NCBI GenBank assembly: GCA_019638355.1
Contig: JAHBTY010000001.1
Location: forward strand, 1-64,000
Length of the DNA stretch: 64,000 bases
From: Cyclobacteriaceae bacterium
GTDB lineage: Bacteria; Bacteroidota; Bacteroidia; Cytophagales; Cyclobacteriaceae
Reading direction: 5' to 3'
Shown one piece after another: positions 17,280 through 27,385 of the stretch. The notes below the pieces were generated by a model. The model had not been told where the DNA came from, did not search any database, and worked only from the letters and a program-made list of their open reading frames with translations. Every line of letters begins with the position of its first letter. Position 1 is the stretch's first letter. The translations under genes were made by a program, and so were the position numbers.

Positions 17280-20200
17280 TTTGATGAAAATCTAAAATCT
17301 GTATTGCCTAACGTTGTTTGTACGGATGCTTTCTTCTCAGCCTTCCGTTTTTCCAGCACAGCCTTGTAGTCGATGGGCATCACTTTTATAAAGTTCCTAA
17401 AAGCATTAGCCCAATATCCCAAAATATGAGCGGCTACTTCACTGTTGGTTTGCTGCTGATGTTGTTTAATCATGGTGTGTAGTAACTGCTCGTCTTCTTC
17501 ACTCAATGTATCGAGTAGCACCATTTCCATGTTGCAGTTCTTTACAAATGTTTTGTTTACATCCCACACATAGGCTACACCACCACTCATACCGGCAGCA
17601 AAATTTCTTCCGGTATCGCCCAGCACTACCACTGTTCCGCCCGTCATGTACTCGCAACCATGATCGCCTACACCTTCTACAACTACTTTTACTCCTGAGT
17701 TGCGAACGGCAAAACGTTCACCAGCCATTCCTCTTATAAAGGCTTCGCCCGAGGTTGCACCAAAGAAGGCGACATTGCCGACAATAATATTTTTTGATGG
17801 ATTAAACATAGCGGCAGCCGGTGGATATAAAATCAATTTACCACCCGACAATCCTTTTCCAAAATAATCATTGGCATCGCCTTCCAACTCGAACGTAACA
17901 CCACCTGTAACAAACGCACCAAAACTCTGACCGGCTGTGCCGGTAAACTTCACGTGTACTGTATCATCCGGCAAACCGGGGCCGAGATAGATTTTTGAAA
18001 TTTCATTGCTGAGCATGGCACCCACAGCCCGATCCTGATTAGTAATTACAAAATCACCTTGTACATGTTCTGCATGCTTCAAAGCGGGTTGCGCCAACTG
18101 AATTAACTTTCTGTCCAATACATTTTCAATTCCATGGTCTTGTTCTTCTTGCTTGAACAAAGCTGTATCCAAACTCATGGGCTCTTTAAACAACAAAGGC
18201 GAAAGGTCCAGGTTCTGATACTTCCAATGATCATCATGATCGCGCAACTCAAGCCGATCGGCCTGGCCAACCATTTCGTTTACTGTACGGAAGCCTAACT
18301 CGGCCATAATCTCGCGCAGTTCTTCAGCCAAAAACGTAAAGAGATTAACTACATATTCCGGTTTACCGGTAAAGAGTGCACGCAATTCTTTGTTTTGTGT
18401 AGCCACGCCTACCGGGCACGTATTGAGATGACACTTGCGCATCATAATACAACCGGTTGTAACCAATGCTGCAGTTGCCACGCCCCATTCTTCTGCGCCA
18501 AGCAAAGCCGCAATAGCTAAATCACGACCCGTACGAATTTGTCCATCGGCTTGCAGTACTACACGACCGCGAAGTTTATTGCGCACCAATGTTTGATGTG
18601 CTTCAGCAAGACCCAGCTCCCACGGCAACCCAGCATGGCGAATGGAACTGATAGGCGATGCACCGGTACCACCATCATGCCCGGCAATTAAAATTACATC
18701 GGCATGAGCTTTGGCAACACCCGAAGCAATCGTGCCCACACCTGCTTCGCTTACCAGCTTTACGCTGATGCGCGCTTCCCGATTTGCATTTTTTAAATCG
18801 TAAATGAGTTGTGCTAAATCTTCAATGGAATAAATATCATGATGCGGTGGTGGCGAGATTAATCCCACACCCGGAGTGGAATGGCGCACGCGCCCGATCC
18901 AATCATCTACTTTGTGTCCGGGTAACTGACCACCTTCACCAGGTTTAGCACCTTGTGCCATTTTAATCTGAAGTTCTTTGGCATTGGTGAGGTAATAGCT
19001 GGTAACGCCAAAGCGACCGGAGGCAACTTGCTTGATAGCAGAGTTCTCCCACGTGCCATCATCTTTTGGTAAGAAGCGGGCTTCATCTTCACCACCTTCG
19101 CCACTGTTACTTTTACCACCAATACGATTCATGGCAACTGCCAGTGTGCTATGTGCCTCGTATGAAATAGAACCGAACGACATGGCACCGGTAGCAAACC
19201 GTTTGAAAATACTTTCCTTGGATTCTACTTCACCAATCGGAATGGATTTACCTTTCTTGAATTTGAGTAAACTCCGTAACGTAATGGCACGTTCACTCTG
19301 ATCATTTATCAGGCCTGAATATTTTTTAAATAATGCATAGTCATTCACCTTGGTAGATTGCTGCAAAAGGTGAATGGTTTGCGGATTGAATAAATGAACT
19401 TCGCCCCGTTGCTTCCACTGGTACACCCCACCCACCGCTAATCTGGGTAAACCGTTTGCGGTTTTCGGGAAAGCAAGTTTGTGTTTGGCCAATGCTTCAC
19501 GGGCAATATCATCCAGCTTCAAACCACCGATACGCGATACGGTTCCTGTAAAGTATTGATCAATTACTTCGGAATGAATACCCAATGCTTCAAAAATTTG
19601 TGCGCCATGATACGACTGCAACGTAGAAATGCCCATCTTACTCATAATCTTCAGCAACTCCCCGGCAACGGCTTTCTTATAATTTGTTATCGCTTTTTCT
19701 TCCGATAAATCTTCCTTCAGCACATTGCGCTTCTTCATGTCGTGTATGGTTTGGTACACGAGGTAAGGGTTTACACCCGAAGCACCATAGCCCAACAGCG
19801 TAGCATAATGATGCGTTTCCCATACATCACCTGCTTCTACCAGCAACCCAACCTTTCCGCGTAAGCCTTTACGGATTAAATCATGATGAACAGCTGCTAC
19901 TGCCAACAACGAAGGTATCTGTGCATGTCCGCTATCAAAACTTCTATCGGAAAGAATAATAATAGTGAAGCCATCTTCAATGGCATCGGTAACATATTGA
20001 CATACGCGGTTCAATCCCTTTTCAAGGGAACCGGGTTGACCATCGGCTTTAAAATAGGTGTATATTGTTTTGGTTTGCAGATGACGATGATCGATGTAAC
20101 GAATGCGCTCCACCTCGTTATTCGTTAGCACCGGAGTAGGTAACTCCAACGTAATGCAATGCTCGGGTGATTCTTCCAATAAATTAAGTGAACCCCCCAC

Positions 20201-21838
20201 ATGCGATACCAATGACATGACCAAACGTTCACGAATGGGATCGATTGGCGGATTGGTTACTTGTGCAAAAAGTTGTTTGAAGTAACTGCTTAAATGCTGC
20301 GCTTCCTTTGAAAGCACTGCCAATGGGGTATCGTTACCCATCGAGCCCAATGCTTCTTTACCCGTTTCGCACATTTGTGTTAAAATGATGCGTAAATCTT
20401 CGGATGTATAACCAAATGAAATTTGTCTTTTCAGAAACGTACTGGGATCGTATTTATGAAAACTTCCTCCCGGTTCGGGCAGATCCTGTAAGCGTACTTT
20501 GTTTTCGCGCAACCATTTGCCGTACGGTTGGCGATTGCAGATTTCTTTTTTCAGTTCATCATCGCTCACAATGCGGCCTTGCTCCATGTCCACCACAAAC
20601 ATTTTTCCAGGTTGCAGGCGGCCTTTGGTAACGACCTTGGCGGGATCAATATCCAACACACCCACTTCCGAAGCCATAATCACCATATCATCATCGGTAA
20701 CTACAAACCGCGAAGGGCGAAGTCCGTTACGATCGAGTGTGGCGCCAATAATTCTTCCATCGGTAAACGTAATGGAGGCGGGACCATCCCATGGTTCCAT
20801 CAGGTTAGCATGATATTCGTAGAAGTCGCGCTTCTCCTGGCTCATGCTTTCGTTGCCATCCCAGGCTTCCGGTATCAGCATCATCATTACATGTGGCAAC
20901 GAACGGCCGGCATGCACCAATAATTCAATTGTATTATCAAGGTTGGATGAATCGGACTGTTTCGGATTACAGATGGGCAAGATCATGTCCAGTTCTTCGC
21001 GCGTAAAATATTTTGATGCGAAGAATGCTTCTTTCGAATTCAGCCAGTTGATGTTTCCGCGCACGGTATTAATCTCACCATTGTGCGCAATGTAGCGAAA
21101 CGGTTGTGCCAATCGCCACGAAGGAAATGTATTGGTTGAAAAGCGGGAGTGAATTACGGCCAATGCCGTTACTACATCTTCATGCTCCAGATCGGCAAAG
21201 TAGGGTCGCAACTGGCCCGATGTAACCATGCCCTTGTAAGCAATGGTTTTATAGGAGAGTGAAGAAAAGTAAAATTGATTATCAACACCTTTTACCGATT
21301 CGGTGATGATGTGTGTGGTGTACTTTCGAAGAATGAAAAGTTTGCGTTCAAAATCATCGGGGTTGGTAACTTTATCAGGTCGTTTAATAAATACCTGTTC
21401 CATTACCGGCTCGGCCTTCAATGCGGTTTCGCCCAAATCTTTGTTGTTGGTAGGTAACACCCGATAACCCAACAACGTCATCTTCATTTTTTTTATTTGC
21501 CGATCAAGAACCTTGCGGCATTCTTCGCGCACTTTGGCATCGCGTGGAAAAAAAACAAGACCTACACCATAACTTCCAAACTCCGGAAGCTTAAAGCCCT
21601 GCTTACTACATTCGCTAATAAAAAACTCGTGGGGTACCTGAATTAAAATACCAGCTCCATCGCCTGTGTTGGGCTCGCAGCCACAAGCGCCACGATGTTC
21701 CATGCGTTCGAGCATGGTGAGTGCATCGCTTACTATCTGGTGCGACTTATTTCCTTTCATGTTGGCGATGAAGCCAACACCACAGGAATCCTTTTCAAAT
21801 TCCGGGCGATACAATCCCAACTCCTGTTCCTTCTGCAT
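17276..21838 (-). CDS. gltB: Glutamate synthase large subunit
   Basis: About 1520 residues, normal for the alpha subunit. It converts glutamine plus 2-oxoglutarate to two glutamates using electrons from GltD. The Ntn glutaminase nucleophile is the Cys in DSCGVGFIANMKG (about residue 19), so the preceding residues are a cleaved propeptide. The FMN synthase domain shows MSFGSISYEAH and GGKSNSGEGGED; the [3Fe-4S] cysteines are in CIMMRKCHLNTCPVG. The C-terminal GXGXG beta-helix repeats (VEGVGDHGCEYMTGGTVVVLG) are present. The ATG at 21836-21838 is preferred over a TTG two codons upstream. Confidence 0.97.
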   Translation of the reverse strand: MQKEQELGLYRPEFEKDSCGVGFIANMKGNKSHQIVSDALTMLERMEHRGACGCEPNTGDGAGILIQVPHEFFISECSKQGFKLPEFGSYGVGLVFFPRDAKVREECRKVLDRQIKKMKMTLLGYRVLPTNNKDLGETALKAEPVMEQVFIKRPDKVTNPDDFERKLFILRKYTTHIITESVKGVDNQFYFSSLSYKTIAYKGMVTSGQLRPYFADLEHEDVVTALAVIHSRFSTNTFPSWRLAQPFRYIAHNGEINTVRGNINWLNSKEAFFASKYFTREELDMILPICNPKQSDSSNLDNTIELLVHAGRSLPHVMMMLIPEAWDGNESMSQEKRDFYEYHANLMEPWDGPASITFTDGRIIGATLDRNGLRPSRFVVTDDDMVIMASEVGVLDIDPAKVVTKGRLQPGKMFVVDMEQGRIVSDDELKKEICNRQPYGKWLRENKVRLQDLPEPGGSFHKYDPSTFLKRQISFGYTSEDLRIILTQMCETGKEALGSMGNDTPLAVLSKEAQHLSSYFKQLFAQVTNPPIDPIRERLVMSLVSHVGGSLNLLEESPEHCITLELPTPVLTNNEVERIRYIDHRHLQTKTIYTYFKADGQPGSLEKGLNRVCQYVTDAIEDGFTIIILSDRSFDSGHAQIPSLLAVAAVHHDLIRKGLRGKVGLLVEAGDVWETHHYATLLGYGASGVNPYLVYQTIHDMKKRNVLKEDLSEEKAITNYKKAVAGELLKIMSKMGISTLQSYHGAQIFEALGIHSEVIDQYFTGTVSRIGGLKLDDIAREALAKHKLAFPKTANGLPRLAVGGVYQWKQRGEVHLFNPQTIHLLQQSTKVNDYALFKKYSGLINDQSERAITLRSLLKFKKGKSIPIGEVESKESIFKRFATGAMSFGSISYEAHSTLAVAMNRIGGKSNSGEGGEDEARFLPKDDGTWENSAIKQVASGRFGVTSYYLTNAKELQIKMAQGAKPGEGGQLPGHKVDDWIGRVRHSTPGVGLISPPPHHDIYSIEDLAQLIYDLKNANREARISVKLVSEAGVGTIASGVAKAHADVILIAGHDGGTGASPISSIRHAGLPWELGLAEAHQTLVRNKLRGRVVLQADGQIRTGRDLAIAALLGAEEWGVATAALVTTGCIMMRKCHLNTCPVGVATQNKELRALFTGKPEYVVNLFTFLAEELREIMAELGFRTVNEMVGQADRLELRDHDDHWKYQNLDLSPLLFKEPMSLDTALFKQEEQDHGIENVLDRKLIQLAQPALKHAEHVQGDFVITNQDRAVGAMLSNEISKIYLGPGLPDDTVHVKFTGTAGQSFGAFVTGGVTFELEGDANDYFGKGLSGGKLILYPPAAAMFNPSKNIIVGNVAFFGATSGEAFIRGMAGERFAVRNSGVKVVVEGVGDHGCEYMTGGTVVVLGDTGRNFAAGMSGGVAYVWDVNKTFVKNCNMEMVLLDTLSEEDEQLLHTMIKQHQQQTNSEVAAHILGYWANAFRNFIKVMPIDYKAVLEKRKAEKKASVQTTLGNTDFRFSSN

Positions 21839-21997
21839 TTCCAAAGTAGTGGTTTTAAAAAATTAATGTAAAGTGAACCTCCAATTTACAGGTATTGTAT
21901 TTGGAATTCTTATACCGAGGCCAATAAAAATTTTGTTACCAACTAACAGTTAGTAGCGAAAACGGTTGAGATACAAGGTGGAGTAGTCTAAAATGAA

Positions 21998-23143
21998 CTA
22001 AGCCTCAATGAAGTGTGGTTTTTTCTCAACTAAAGTTTTGAAGTCCGGCTCCGAGTTAAATAGTGAAGTCTCGATATGGCTGATTTTTTCATTTATAACT
22101 TTAATTGCCTCATCTGATTCATCAATCCCAATCCATCTTCTTCCATTAACTTGTGCTGCCTTAAGTGTAGTACCTGAGCCGGCAAAGCAATCAAGCACAA
22201 GGCTATCCTGGTTTGATGATGTTTTGATAATTAAATCGAGTAATTCAGGATTTTTTTCAGTAGGGTACACGGGATATTGGGGGTCTTTAAACTCCCAAAT
22301 ATCCTGCATGCGTTTTCCTTCACGTTCATCCAGGTATATTTTTTTTCTTGGATTTCCTTTTTCACTCCATTCAATCAGTCCTAAGCTATCCCAATGTTCC
22401 ATTGTAGAAATATCGGTTCGCCAGTGTCTTCCTTTTGGCGGAAGCAGGCCTTTAAAGGTTTTGGATGTGTTTCCGTTTTGTGTTTCACCCGGTGCGTGCA
22501 AAGGAATAGTTGTATAACAACGGCCATCAAGCTCTCGTTTTGGAAATAATTTAATCTTGTCCGCATCCGTGTAGGGTATCTTGGGTTCATTCCATATCAA
22601 GGCATCGGATTTTGAATAAAACAAAATCATATCTTTAATATTTCCATAACCCTTTCGGCTAAAGTTCTTTGGGTTGCACTTGATTCGGGTTATATCATTC
22701 CTGAAATTTTCTATTCCAAAAACTTCATCCATTAATACTTTTACATAGTGACCTATTTTATAGTCTATGTGAAGATAAATGGATCCTTGATCGGATAAGA
22801 GTTCTCTTAATAAAATCAATCGCGCTCTCAAAAACTCGATAAACTCAGCCCCCTTGAGCGTATCCTTATAAGCCACGGTTCCATTAGCGCTATTACTAAT
22901 TGTGTTGGCTCTTCCTGCTGATACTGTGAAGGTGTTATTTGTAGCAAAGGGTGGATCAATATAAATTAAATCAACTTTACCTTTTAGCTTGCGATTTACT
23001 ATTAATTGCTTGAGAACTGTAAGATTATTTCCTTGAATAAGAAGGTTTGCTGATGCAGCAGAGCTTGTTTCGATTAATTCAACTTCAGGGATAAGGTTGA
23101 ATATTTCTTGTGCTGTCTTTTTATTTTTGTAGGTTAATTGCAT
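21998..23143 (-). CDS. Type II DNA adenine/cytosine-N4 methyltransferase (beta class)
   Basis: A 381-residue amino-methyltransferase. Catalytic motif IV is DPPF (residues 63-66, in YIDPPFATNN) and the SAM-binding motif I, LDCFAGSGTT, is near the C-terminus (317-326). IV before I with the target-recognition region between them defines the beta class. DPPF is more typical of N6-adenine enzymes, but N4-cytosine is not excluded. It protects host DNA from the adjacent restriction enzyme, whose gene ends 6 bases upstream of this start. The C-terminus faces gltB across about 150 bases. Confidence 0.92.
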   Translation of the reverse strand: MQLTYKNKKTAQEIFNLIPEVELIETSSAASANLLIQGNNLTVLKQLIVNRKLKGKVDLIYIDPPFATNNTFTVSAGRANTISNSANGTVAYKDTLKGAEFIEFLRARLILLRELLSDQGSIYLHIDYKIGHYVKVLMDEVFGIENFRNDITRIKCNPKNFSRKGYGNIKDMILFYSKSDALIWNEPKIPYTDADKIKLFPKRELDGRCYTTIPLHAPGETQNGNTSKTFKGLLPPKGRHWRTDISTMEHWDSLGLIEWSEKGNPRKKIYLDEREGKRMQDIWEFKDPQYPVYPTEKNPELLDLIIKTSSNQDSLVLDCFAGSGTTLKAAQVNGRRWIGIDESDEAIKVINEKISHIETSLFNSEPDFKTLVEKKPHFIEA

Positions 23144-23149
23144 GTACAG

Positions 23150-23932
23150 CTATAGTTGGTATAAAAACTCCCTAAGAACCAGGCTGCTCATTATATTGTA
23201 GTCCTTATAAGCGTTCGTTATAAACTTATGCATTTTATTCTTATTGCGAATATATATTACGCCATCAATGATTGCTACTTTTACTGCATTGGAATCTTTG
23301 TAATCAAGTGTTGCAATTGCATCTTCAAAATCGGAGTTCTGAGATCCTCCAAAATCTGTCAAAAATTTAGCTTCCCCTATAACATACTTCCCATTAAATC
23401 TAGCAACCAAATCCAAGCCCTTCTCCCGATGATAATTAAGATGTTCTTTTGCAAACTTCTTTCTCTCATCATCAGATCCAGCAAGAATCGCATTGCCCTT
23501 AGCTGATAAAAACTGATCTACTGGCACTGGAAGTAAGCCAAGGGACTTCTTGGCTATCCAGTTTCCGAACATCGGACCTATTTGGCGATTTGTTTCTTTT
23601 GGCTCACTGCACTTCTCGAAAATTTTAGCCAACCCCATCTCGTATAATCGTCCGCATATCCGGTCTATCGTTTTAGGATTTCGATCAATGGCGGTAATAT
23701 CTCTCTTTAGATAGGCAATATAACTGTCCTTAATTGGAAACAGATCCATTTTCAATAACTCTTGAATGAGTTTAACGTTATTTTTTGCCTTAAATTCCGT
23801 TTCTATATTATTCCATTTTTGTGGATCAATATCCCTTATCCCATCAGGAATTGTTGGATAAACCTGAAAAAGATCATCCAAGTAGGATTTCTGGTTAGCA
23901 TATTGAATGCTAAGGTCTGTCCAGTAATTCAT
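23150..23932 (-). CDS. Type II restriction endonuclease (PD-(D/E)XK)
   Basis: About 260 residues, directly upstream of and co-directional with the methyltransferase. The catalytic core reads GLDLVARFNGKYVIGEAKFL: an Asp followed 13 residues later by E-A-K, matching the PD-(D/E)XK pattern. The following TDFGGSQNSDFEDAIATL also occurs in several type II enzymes. The recognition site cannot be read from sequence. Residues before the core (about 1-130) are helical and probably recognise DNA or mediate dimerisation. A TTG three codons upstream is an alternative start. The base composition looks more AT-rich than the flanking housekeeping genes. Confidence 0.82.
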   Translation of the reverse strand: MNYWTDLSIQYANQKSYLDDLFQVYPTIPDGIRDIDPQKWNNIETEFKAKNNVKLIQELLKMDLFPIKDSYIAYLKRDITAIDRNPKTIDRICGRLYEMGLAKIFEKCSEPKETNRQIGPMFGNWIAKKSLGLLPVPVDQFLSAKGNAILAGSDDERKKFAKEHLNYHREKGLDLVARFNGKYVIGEAKFLTDFGGSQNSDFEDAIATLDYKDSNAVKVAIIDGVIYIRNKNKMHKFITNAYKDYNIMSSLVLREFLYQL

Positions 23933-23946
23933 AGAATTCAAAATTA

Positions 23947-25170
23947 CTAATCAATTTGTTTCCCTGCCCCCTGCAACCTTGAGCAAAGGGCAATATATTT
24001 TTTCTTAATTTCAGAAAAACCCCATACAAACTTATTGCCCCCTTCCTGCAAGTTGAGTTTTTTCATGAGTTGTCGGGCGGTTAGTGGATAGTTACGAACA
24101 GCGATATGAGCACGCTTATCTGGAAGTAGTTGCCGGAGTTGCTTCTCGGTTGGGTTAATGTGTTCGATGCGAAAGGTGCGGCCGGGAAAATATTTTAGGT
24201 GTGTATTGGAAGTATAAAGGTGTGTATTGGGTGCGAGTTTATGCAAACTAAAATGTTGTGCAATTAACTTAAATGCTCCGGCTTTCAATATTGCTGCTCC
24301 GGGTTCGTACAGATAGTGCAGTGGTTCGCTGTAAGCGGGTTGGGCTGCTGCTTCCTGGGCCTGTGCAAATGCAAACTTTGATTTTATTTCTCCTTTCGAA
24401 TCAAGATCAATTGCAATTATCTCAGGAGTTCCGGTAAAATCACGTTGCACCAGAAAAAGCAACTCCTTCATTTCATTTTCAACCGATAATGCGATTACGG
24501 TTTTAGTATGCGGTAGTTCGCGCAAGCCTTGCTGAATATCAAGCAAAGGTGAGGCTTTGACTAAAACGAACTCACACTGTGTAAACAACTGCTTTTGTAA
24601 TTGAGTTATATCCGGAGTGCAATCGCTGAGTTTGAAATTTTTTTTAGCGTTTGCATCTCTGCGTGCAGGATCGATAAAAAAAACAGCTGCTTCCTTTATC
24701 TGCGATACTACTTCTTCGGCAGTAGCCTCAATATAAATTATGTTTCTTGCGCCTAACTGCGCATGGTTATGCTGAACAAGCTTGAGTAATTCGGCATTGG
24801 GTTCAACATACTTTACCGAATCAAATTGCTTCGAAAAGAAAAATGAATCCACTCCAAAACCTCCTGTTAGGTCAATCAGATTTTCTTGGCCGGTTTCTGT
24901 TTTCAGAAGTGTTGCTTTAAATAGTGCCGTTGCTTGTGAAGAAGACTGCTCAAGGTTAAGTGTGGGCGGATAAACAATACCTTTTGTTTCGTACCACAAC
25001 GGAAGTTTCTTTTTCGATTTTCGTCTGCCTGCTATCTGTTCAGCAATTGATTTTGTTGGGAGATCAAAAAGTGTTTTATGTTGCAATACCAATTGGCGTT
25101 CATCGGCCAACTCATTTTTAATAATGAAGTCTTGTACGGGGTTATCACAAATCCGTTTCCAATCGGCCAT
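23947..25170 (-). CDS. PG_1098-type class I SAM methyltransferase (THUMP-like domain)
   Basis: A 407-residue protein of a Bacteroidota-enriched family. The SAM-binding motif is LIDLTGGFGVDSFFFSKQF (about residues 118-136), the catalytic-type motif IDPARRDA (about 190), and a C-terminal THUMP-like region includes HIAVRNYPLTARQL and LQEGGNKFVWGF. RNA, probably rRNA or tRNA, is the expected substrate by similarity to THUMP enzymes; this is inference. It lies 12 bases downstream of the LAB_N gene and immediately upstream of the restriction gene, so the restriction-modification pair may be read through from this promoter. Confidence 0.85.
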   Translation of the reverse strand: MADWKRICDNPVQDFIIKNELADERQLVLQHKTLFDLPTKSIAEQIAGRRKSKKKLPLWYETKGIVYPPTLNLEQSSSQATALFKATLLKTETGQENLIDLTGGFGVDSFFFSKQFDSVKYVEPNAELLKLVQHNHAQLGARNIIYIEATAEEVVSQIKEAAVFFIDPARRDANAKKNFKLSDCTPDITQLQKQLFTQCEFVLVKASPLLDIQQGLRELPHTKTVIALSVENEMKELLFLVQRDFTGTPEIIAIDLDSKGEIKSKFAFAQAQEAAAQPAYSEPLHYLYEPGAAILKAGAFKLIAQHFSLHKLAPNTHLYTSNTHLKYFPGRTFRIEHINPTEKQLRQLLPDKRAHIAVRNYPLTARQLMKKLNLQEGGNKFVWGFSEIKKKYIALCSRLQGAGKQID

Positions 25171-25182
25171 GCTGCAAGATAG

Positions 25183-25827
25183 TTATTGCGCTACAACTGG
25201 GCGGGTGCGCAACGCAAACCAGATATTGCGCAGGTAAACGACAAAGCCCATACCCTGCGCCACCAGCAACACGGGTTCGTTTTGCACAATACCATAATAA
25301 ACCACCATCAGCGAAGCAATCGCACTGATAACCCAGAAGCCCAATGGCAAAAGCGATTGTTGCGCCTTCTCCGAAAAATACCATTGATAGAGGTATCGTA
25401 AATTCAATAACAGTTGACCGGCACCGCCCACCAACAATGCTACATCGGCCAGGTTTGTTTGTTGAAAGATGTTTTGAAAATGCTGCGGAGCAACCAACCA
25501 CATCCACCCCATCAACACAAACGGAATTGGTATAATCAACACTCTGAAAATAAAATGAAGCTTTGTCCACACCTGCTTGAGTTGAAGGTTGCGGATATAA
25601 ATGTAGAACGAGAGTGTTTGGCCAACCAGAATCACAACATCATGGCGTAGTAAACCATAAATCAAAAACAAGGTGGAGCCACTTAAACTAAAAATCCAGA
25701 ACCAGGCAGGCGATACTACTTTACCGGCACGTTCGGATTGTACCCATTGCACCACGGTGCGCGCACCAAACAATGCTTGTGCAAAAAAGCCTAACAGATA
25801 TATTCCGTACGGTTCAGAAAATTCCAT
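25183..25827 (-). CDS. LAB_N (lipid-A-disaccharide synthase N-terminal) domain membrane protein
   Basis: A 214-residue polytopic protein with two related halves. Each carries the LAB_N pattern: GFFAQALFGARTVVQWVQSE with PAWFWIFSLSGS, and later GGAGQLLLNLRYLYQWYFSE with LPLGFWVISAIAS. The domain is named from the N-terminus of some LpxB proteins, but here it stands alone without glycosyltransferase residues. A lipid A or envelope role is possible but unproven. Confidence 0.82.
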   Translation of the reverse strand: MEFSEPYGIYLLGFFAQALFGARTVVQWVQSERAGKVVSPAWFWIFSLSGSTLFLIYGLLRHDVVILVGQTLSFYIYIRNLQLKQVWTKLHFIFRVLIIPIPFVLMGWMWLVAPQHFQNIFQQTNLADVALLVGGAGQLLLNLRYLYQWYFSEKAQQSLLPLGFWVISAIASLMVVYYGIVQNEPVLLVAQGMGFVVYLRNIWFALRTRPVVAQ

Positions 25828-25920
25828 AGGGGAAGGTGCACCTCAATGCCATACAAACCAATTTATTTCGGCTATGAAAGTAAAGGTCTAGTAAGATCTA
25901 TTGGAGTAATACTTTCAACC

Positions 25921-27366
25921 TTACTTCTTCCCCACCGGTGGCGGGCCATCCGGAATCAAACCTTTATATACATGATCGCCTTTGCCTTTTGTGTACTCAG
26001 CTTTAACCGCTTCAACTTTTTTAGGGTCCTCGTATAAATCTGCCATCGTCATGGCCAATGTTTTGGAAGCATGCAACATGCCTTTATGCCCGATGGACAT
26101 TCCGCCACAGGCAACCACTGCCCATGAGTGCCACGGGGTACCAATGGGCGCAGTAGCTACACTTAATCGGATGGTGGGTACAACCCAGCTTACATCGCCC
26201 ACATCGGTGGAACCACCACCGGCATTCGGATTGGTTTCTTCCAGCGGTTCAACTTTGGTATGCAAGCCTACTTGTGGTTTACCGGTACTCTCCTGAATTT
26301 TTTTTGCGAAAGCAACTTCATCATTAGTATAAGTTATAGGGCCAAGCAGTGCTAAGTTTTTGGTTACATAGTCGGCACCGGTGCGGTTAACCAATACTTC
26401 ATAAATCCCCGATACCAATGAAATCTTGTAATCCACATTAGCCATGATAGCCGCGCCTTCGGCCATTTTCTTTACACGTTCATACACTTCGGCCATACCA
26501 TCGCGCTTTACATCGCGCACGCGTACCCACAACCGTGAGTAATCCGGAACTACGTTTACTACCTGGCCACCGTCTTGTATGTGGTAATGAATGCGCACAC
26601 TAGGTTTAATATGCTCGCGCAGGTAATTGATGCCGCTGGTATAAAGTTCCAGTGCATCGCTGGCACTTCTTCCATTCCACGGATCAGCCGAAGCGTGAGC
26701 GGCCTGGCCATTAAACTCAACAATAAAATCAACAAGCGCTAAACCGGTTTGCACGGCTGCCCTGGTTTCAGCACCGGGGTGCCAATCCATTACAACATCC
26801 ACCCCGTTAAATAACCCCGCCCGAATCATCCACAGTTTACCAAAGAATTTTTCTTCGGCCGGAGTGCCAAAAAATTTAATGGTGCCTTTCAGTTTACCTT
26901 GCTCAATCATTTGTTTGATAGACACCGCAGCACCTAAACTGGCAGTACCGAAAAGATTATGACCACAACCATGACCGGGCTCGCCTTCGTGCAAAGGATC
27001 TTTTACCGGAACCGTTTTTTGTGAAAGTCCGGGCAACGCATCAAACTCACCTAAGATGCCAATTACCGGGCTACCACTGCCATACGTTGCCACAAAGGCT
27101 GTTGGCATTTCGGCTACACCACGTTCCACTTTAAATCCGTTTGCCTCGGCATAATCGGCAAGTAGTTTTGCTGATGTATGTTCATTGAAGGCGGTTTCTT
27201 CGGCAGCCCAGATTTTATCGCTGATGCTAATAAGGCTTGCTGCTTGTGTGTTGATGTTTTCGACTATGGCTTTTTTGCTGGCCGACATTACGGGGGCCGG
27301 TTGCTTCTTTTGTGCGAACACATTCAGCGTGAAGCAAAGTGCGGTGAGTAAGGTTAGGATTTTCAT
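25921..27366 (-). CDS. Exported M20-family amidohydrolase (AbgB-like)
   Basis: About 481 residues with signal peptide MKILTLLTALCFTLNVFAQ. The M20 metal-binding region GHGCGHNLFGTAS, the dimerisation domain (ADPWNGRSASDALELY, RIHYHIQDGGQVVNVVPDY) and C-terminal STDVGDVSWVVPT with HSWAVVACGGMSIGHKG match the amidohydrolase subgroup including p-aminobenzoyl-glutamate hydrolase subunit B. The true substrate is unknown, though an N-acyl or amide-linked amino acid is likely. The start is the ATG at 27364-27366, immediately before the signal peptide. It is 20 bases downstream of the PIG-L gene. Confidence 0.88.
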   Translation of the reverse strand: MKILTLLTALCFTLNVFAQKKQPAPVMSASKKAIVENINTQAASLISISDKIWAAEETAFNEHTSAKLLADYAEANGFKVERGVAEMPTAFVATYGSGSPVIGILGEFDALPGLSQKTVPVKDPLHEGEPGHGCGHNLFGTASLGAAVSIKQMIEQGKLKGTIKFFGTPAEEKFFGKLWMIRAGLFNGVDVVMDWHPGAETRAAVQTGLALVDFIVEFNGQAAHASADPWNGRSASDALELYTSGINYLREHIKPSVRIHYHIQDGGQVVNVVPDYSRLWVRVRDVKRDGMAEVYERVKKMAEGAAIMANVDYKISLVSGIYEVLVNRTGADYVTKNLALLGPITYTNDEVAFAKKIQESTGKPQVGLHTKVEPLEETNPNAGGGSTDVGDVSWVVPTIRLSVATAPIGTPWHSWAVVACGGMSIGHKGMLHASKTLAMTMADLYEDPKKVEAVKAEYTKGKGDHVYKGLIPDGPPPVGKK

Positions 27367-27385
27367 AACAGGGTTAGGTATAAAA

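Noticed and set aside
20528-20923. 131-codon open frame antisense inside gltB
   Set aside because: Shadow of the strongly conserved gltB frame on the other strand; no start context or homology signature.
22008-22517. 169-codon open frame antisense inside the methyltransferase
   Set aside because: Overlaps a motif-rich methyltransferase gene completely; amino-acid composition is not protein-like.
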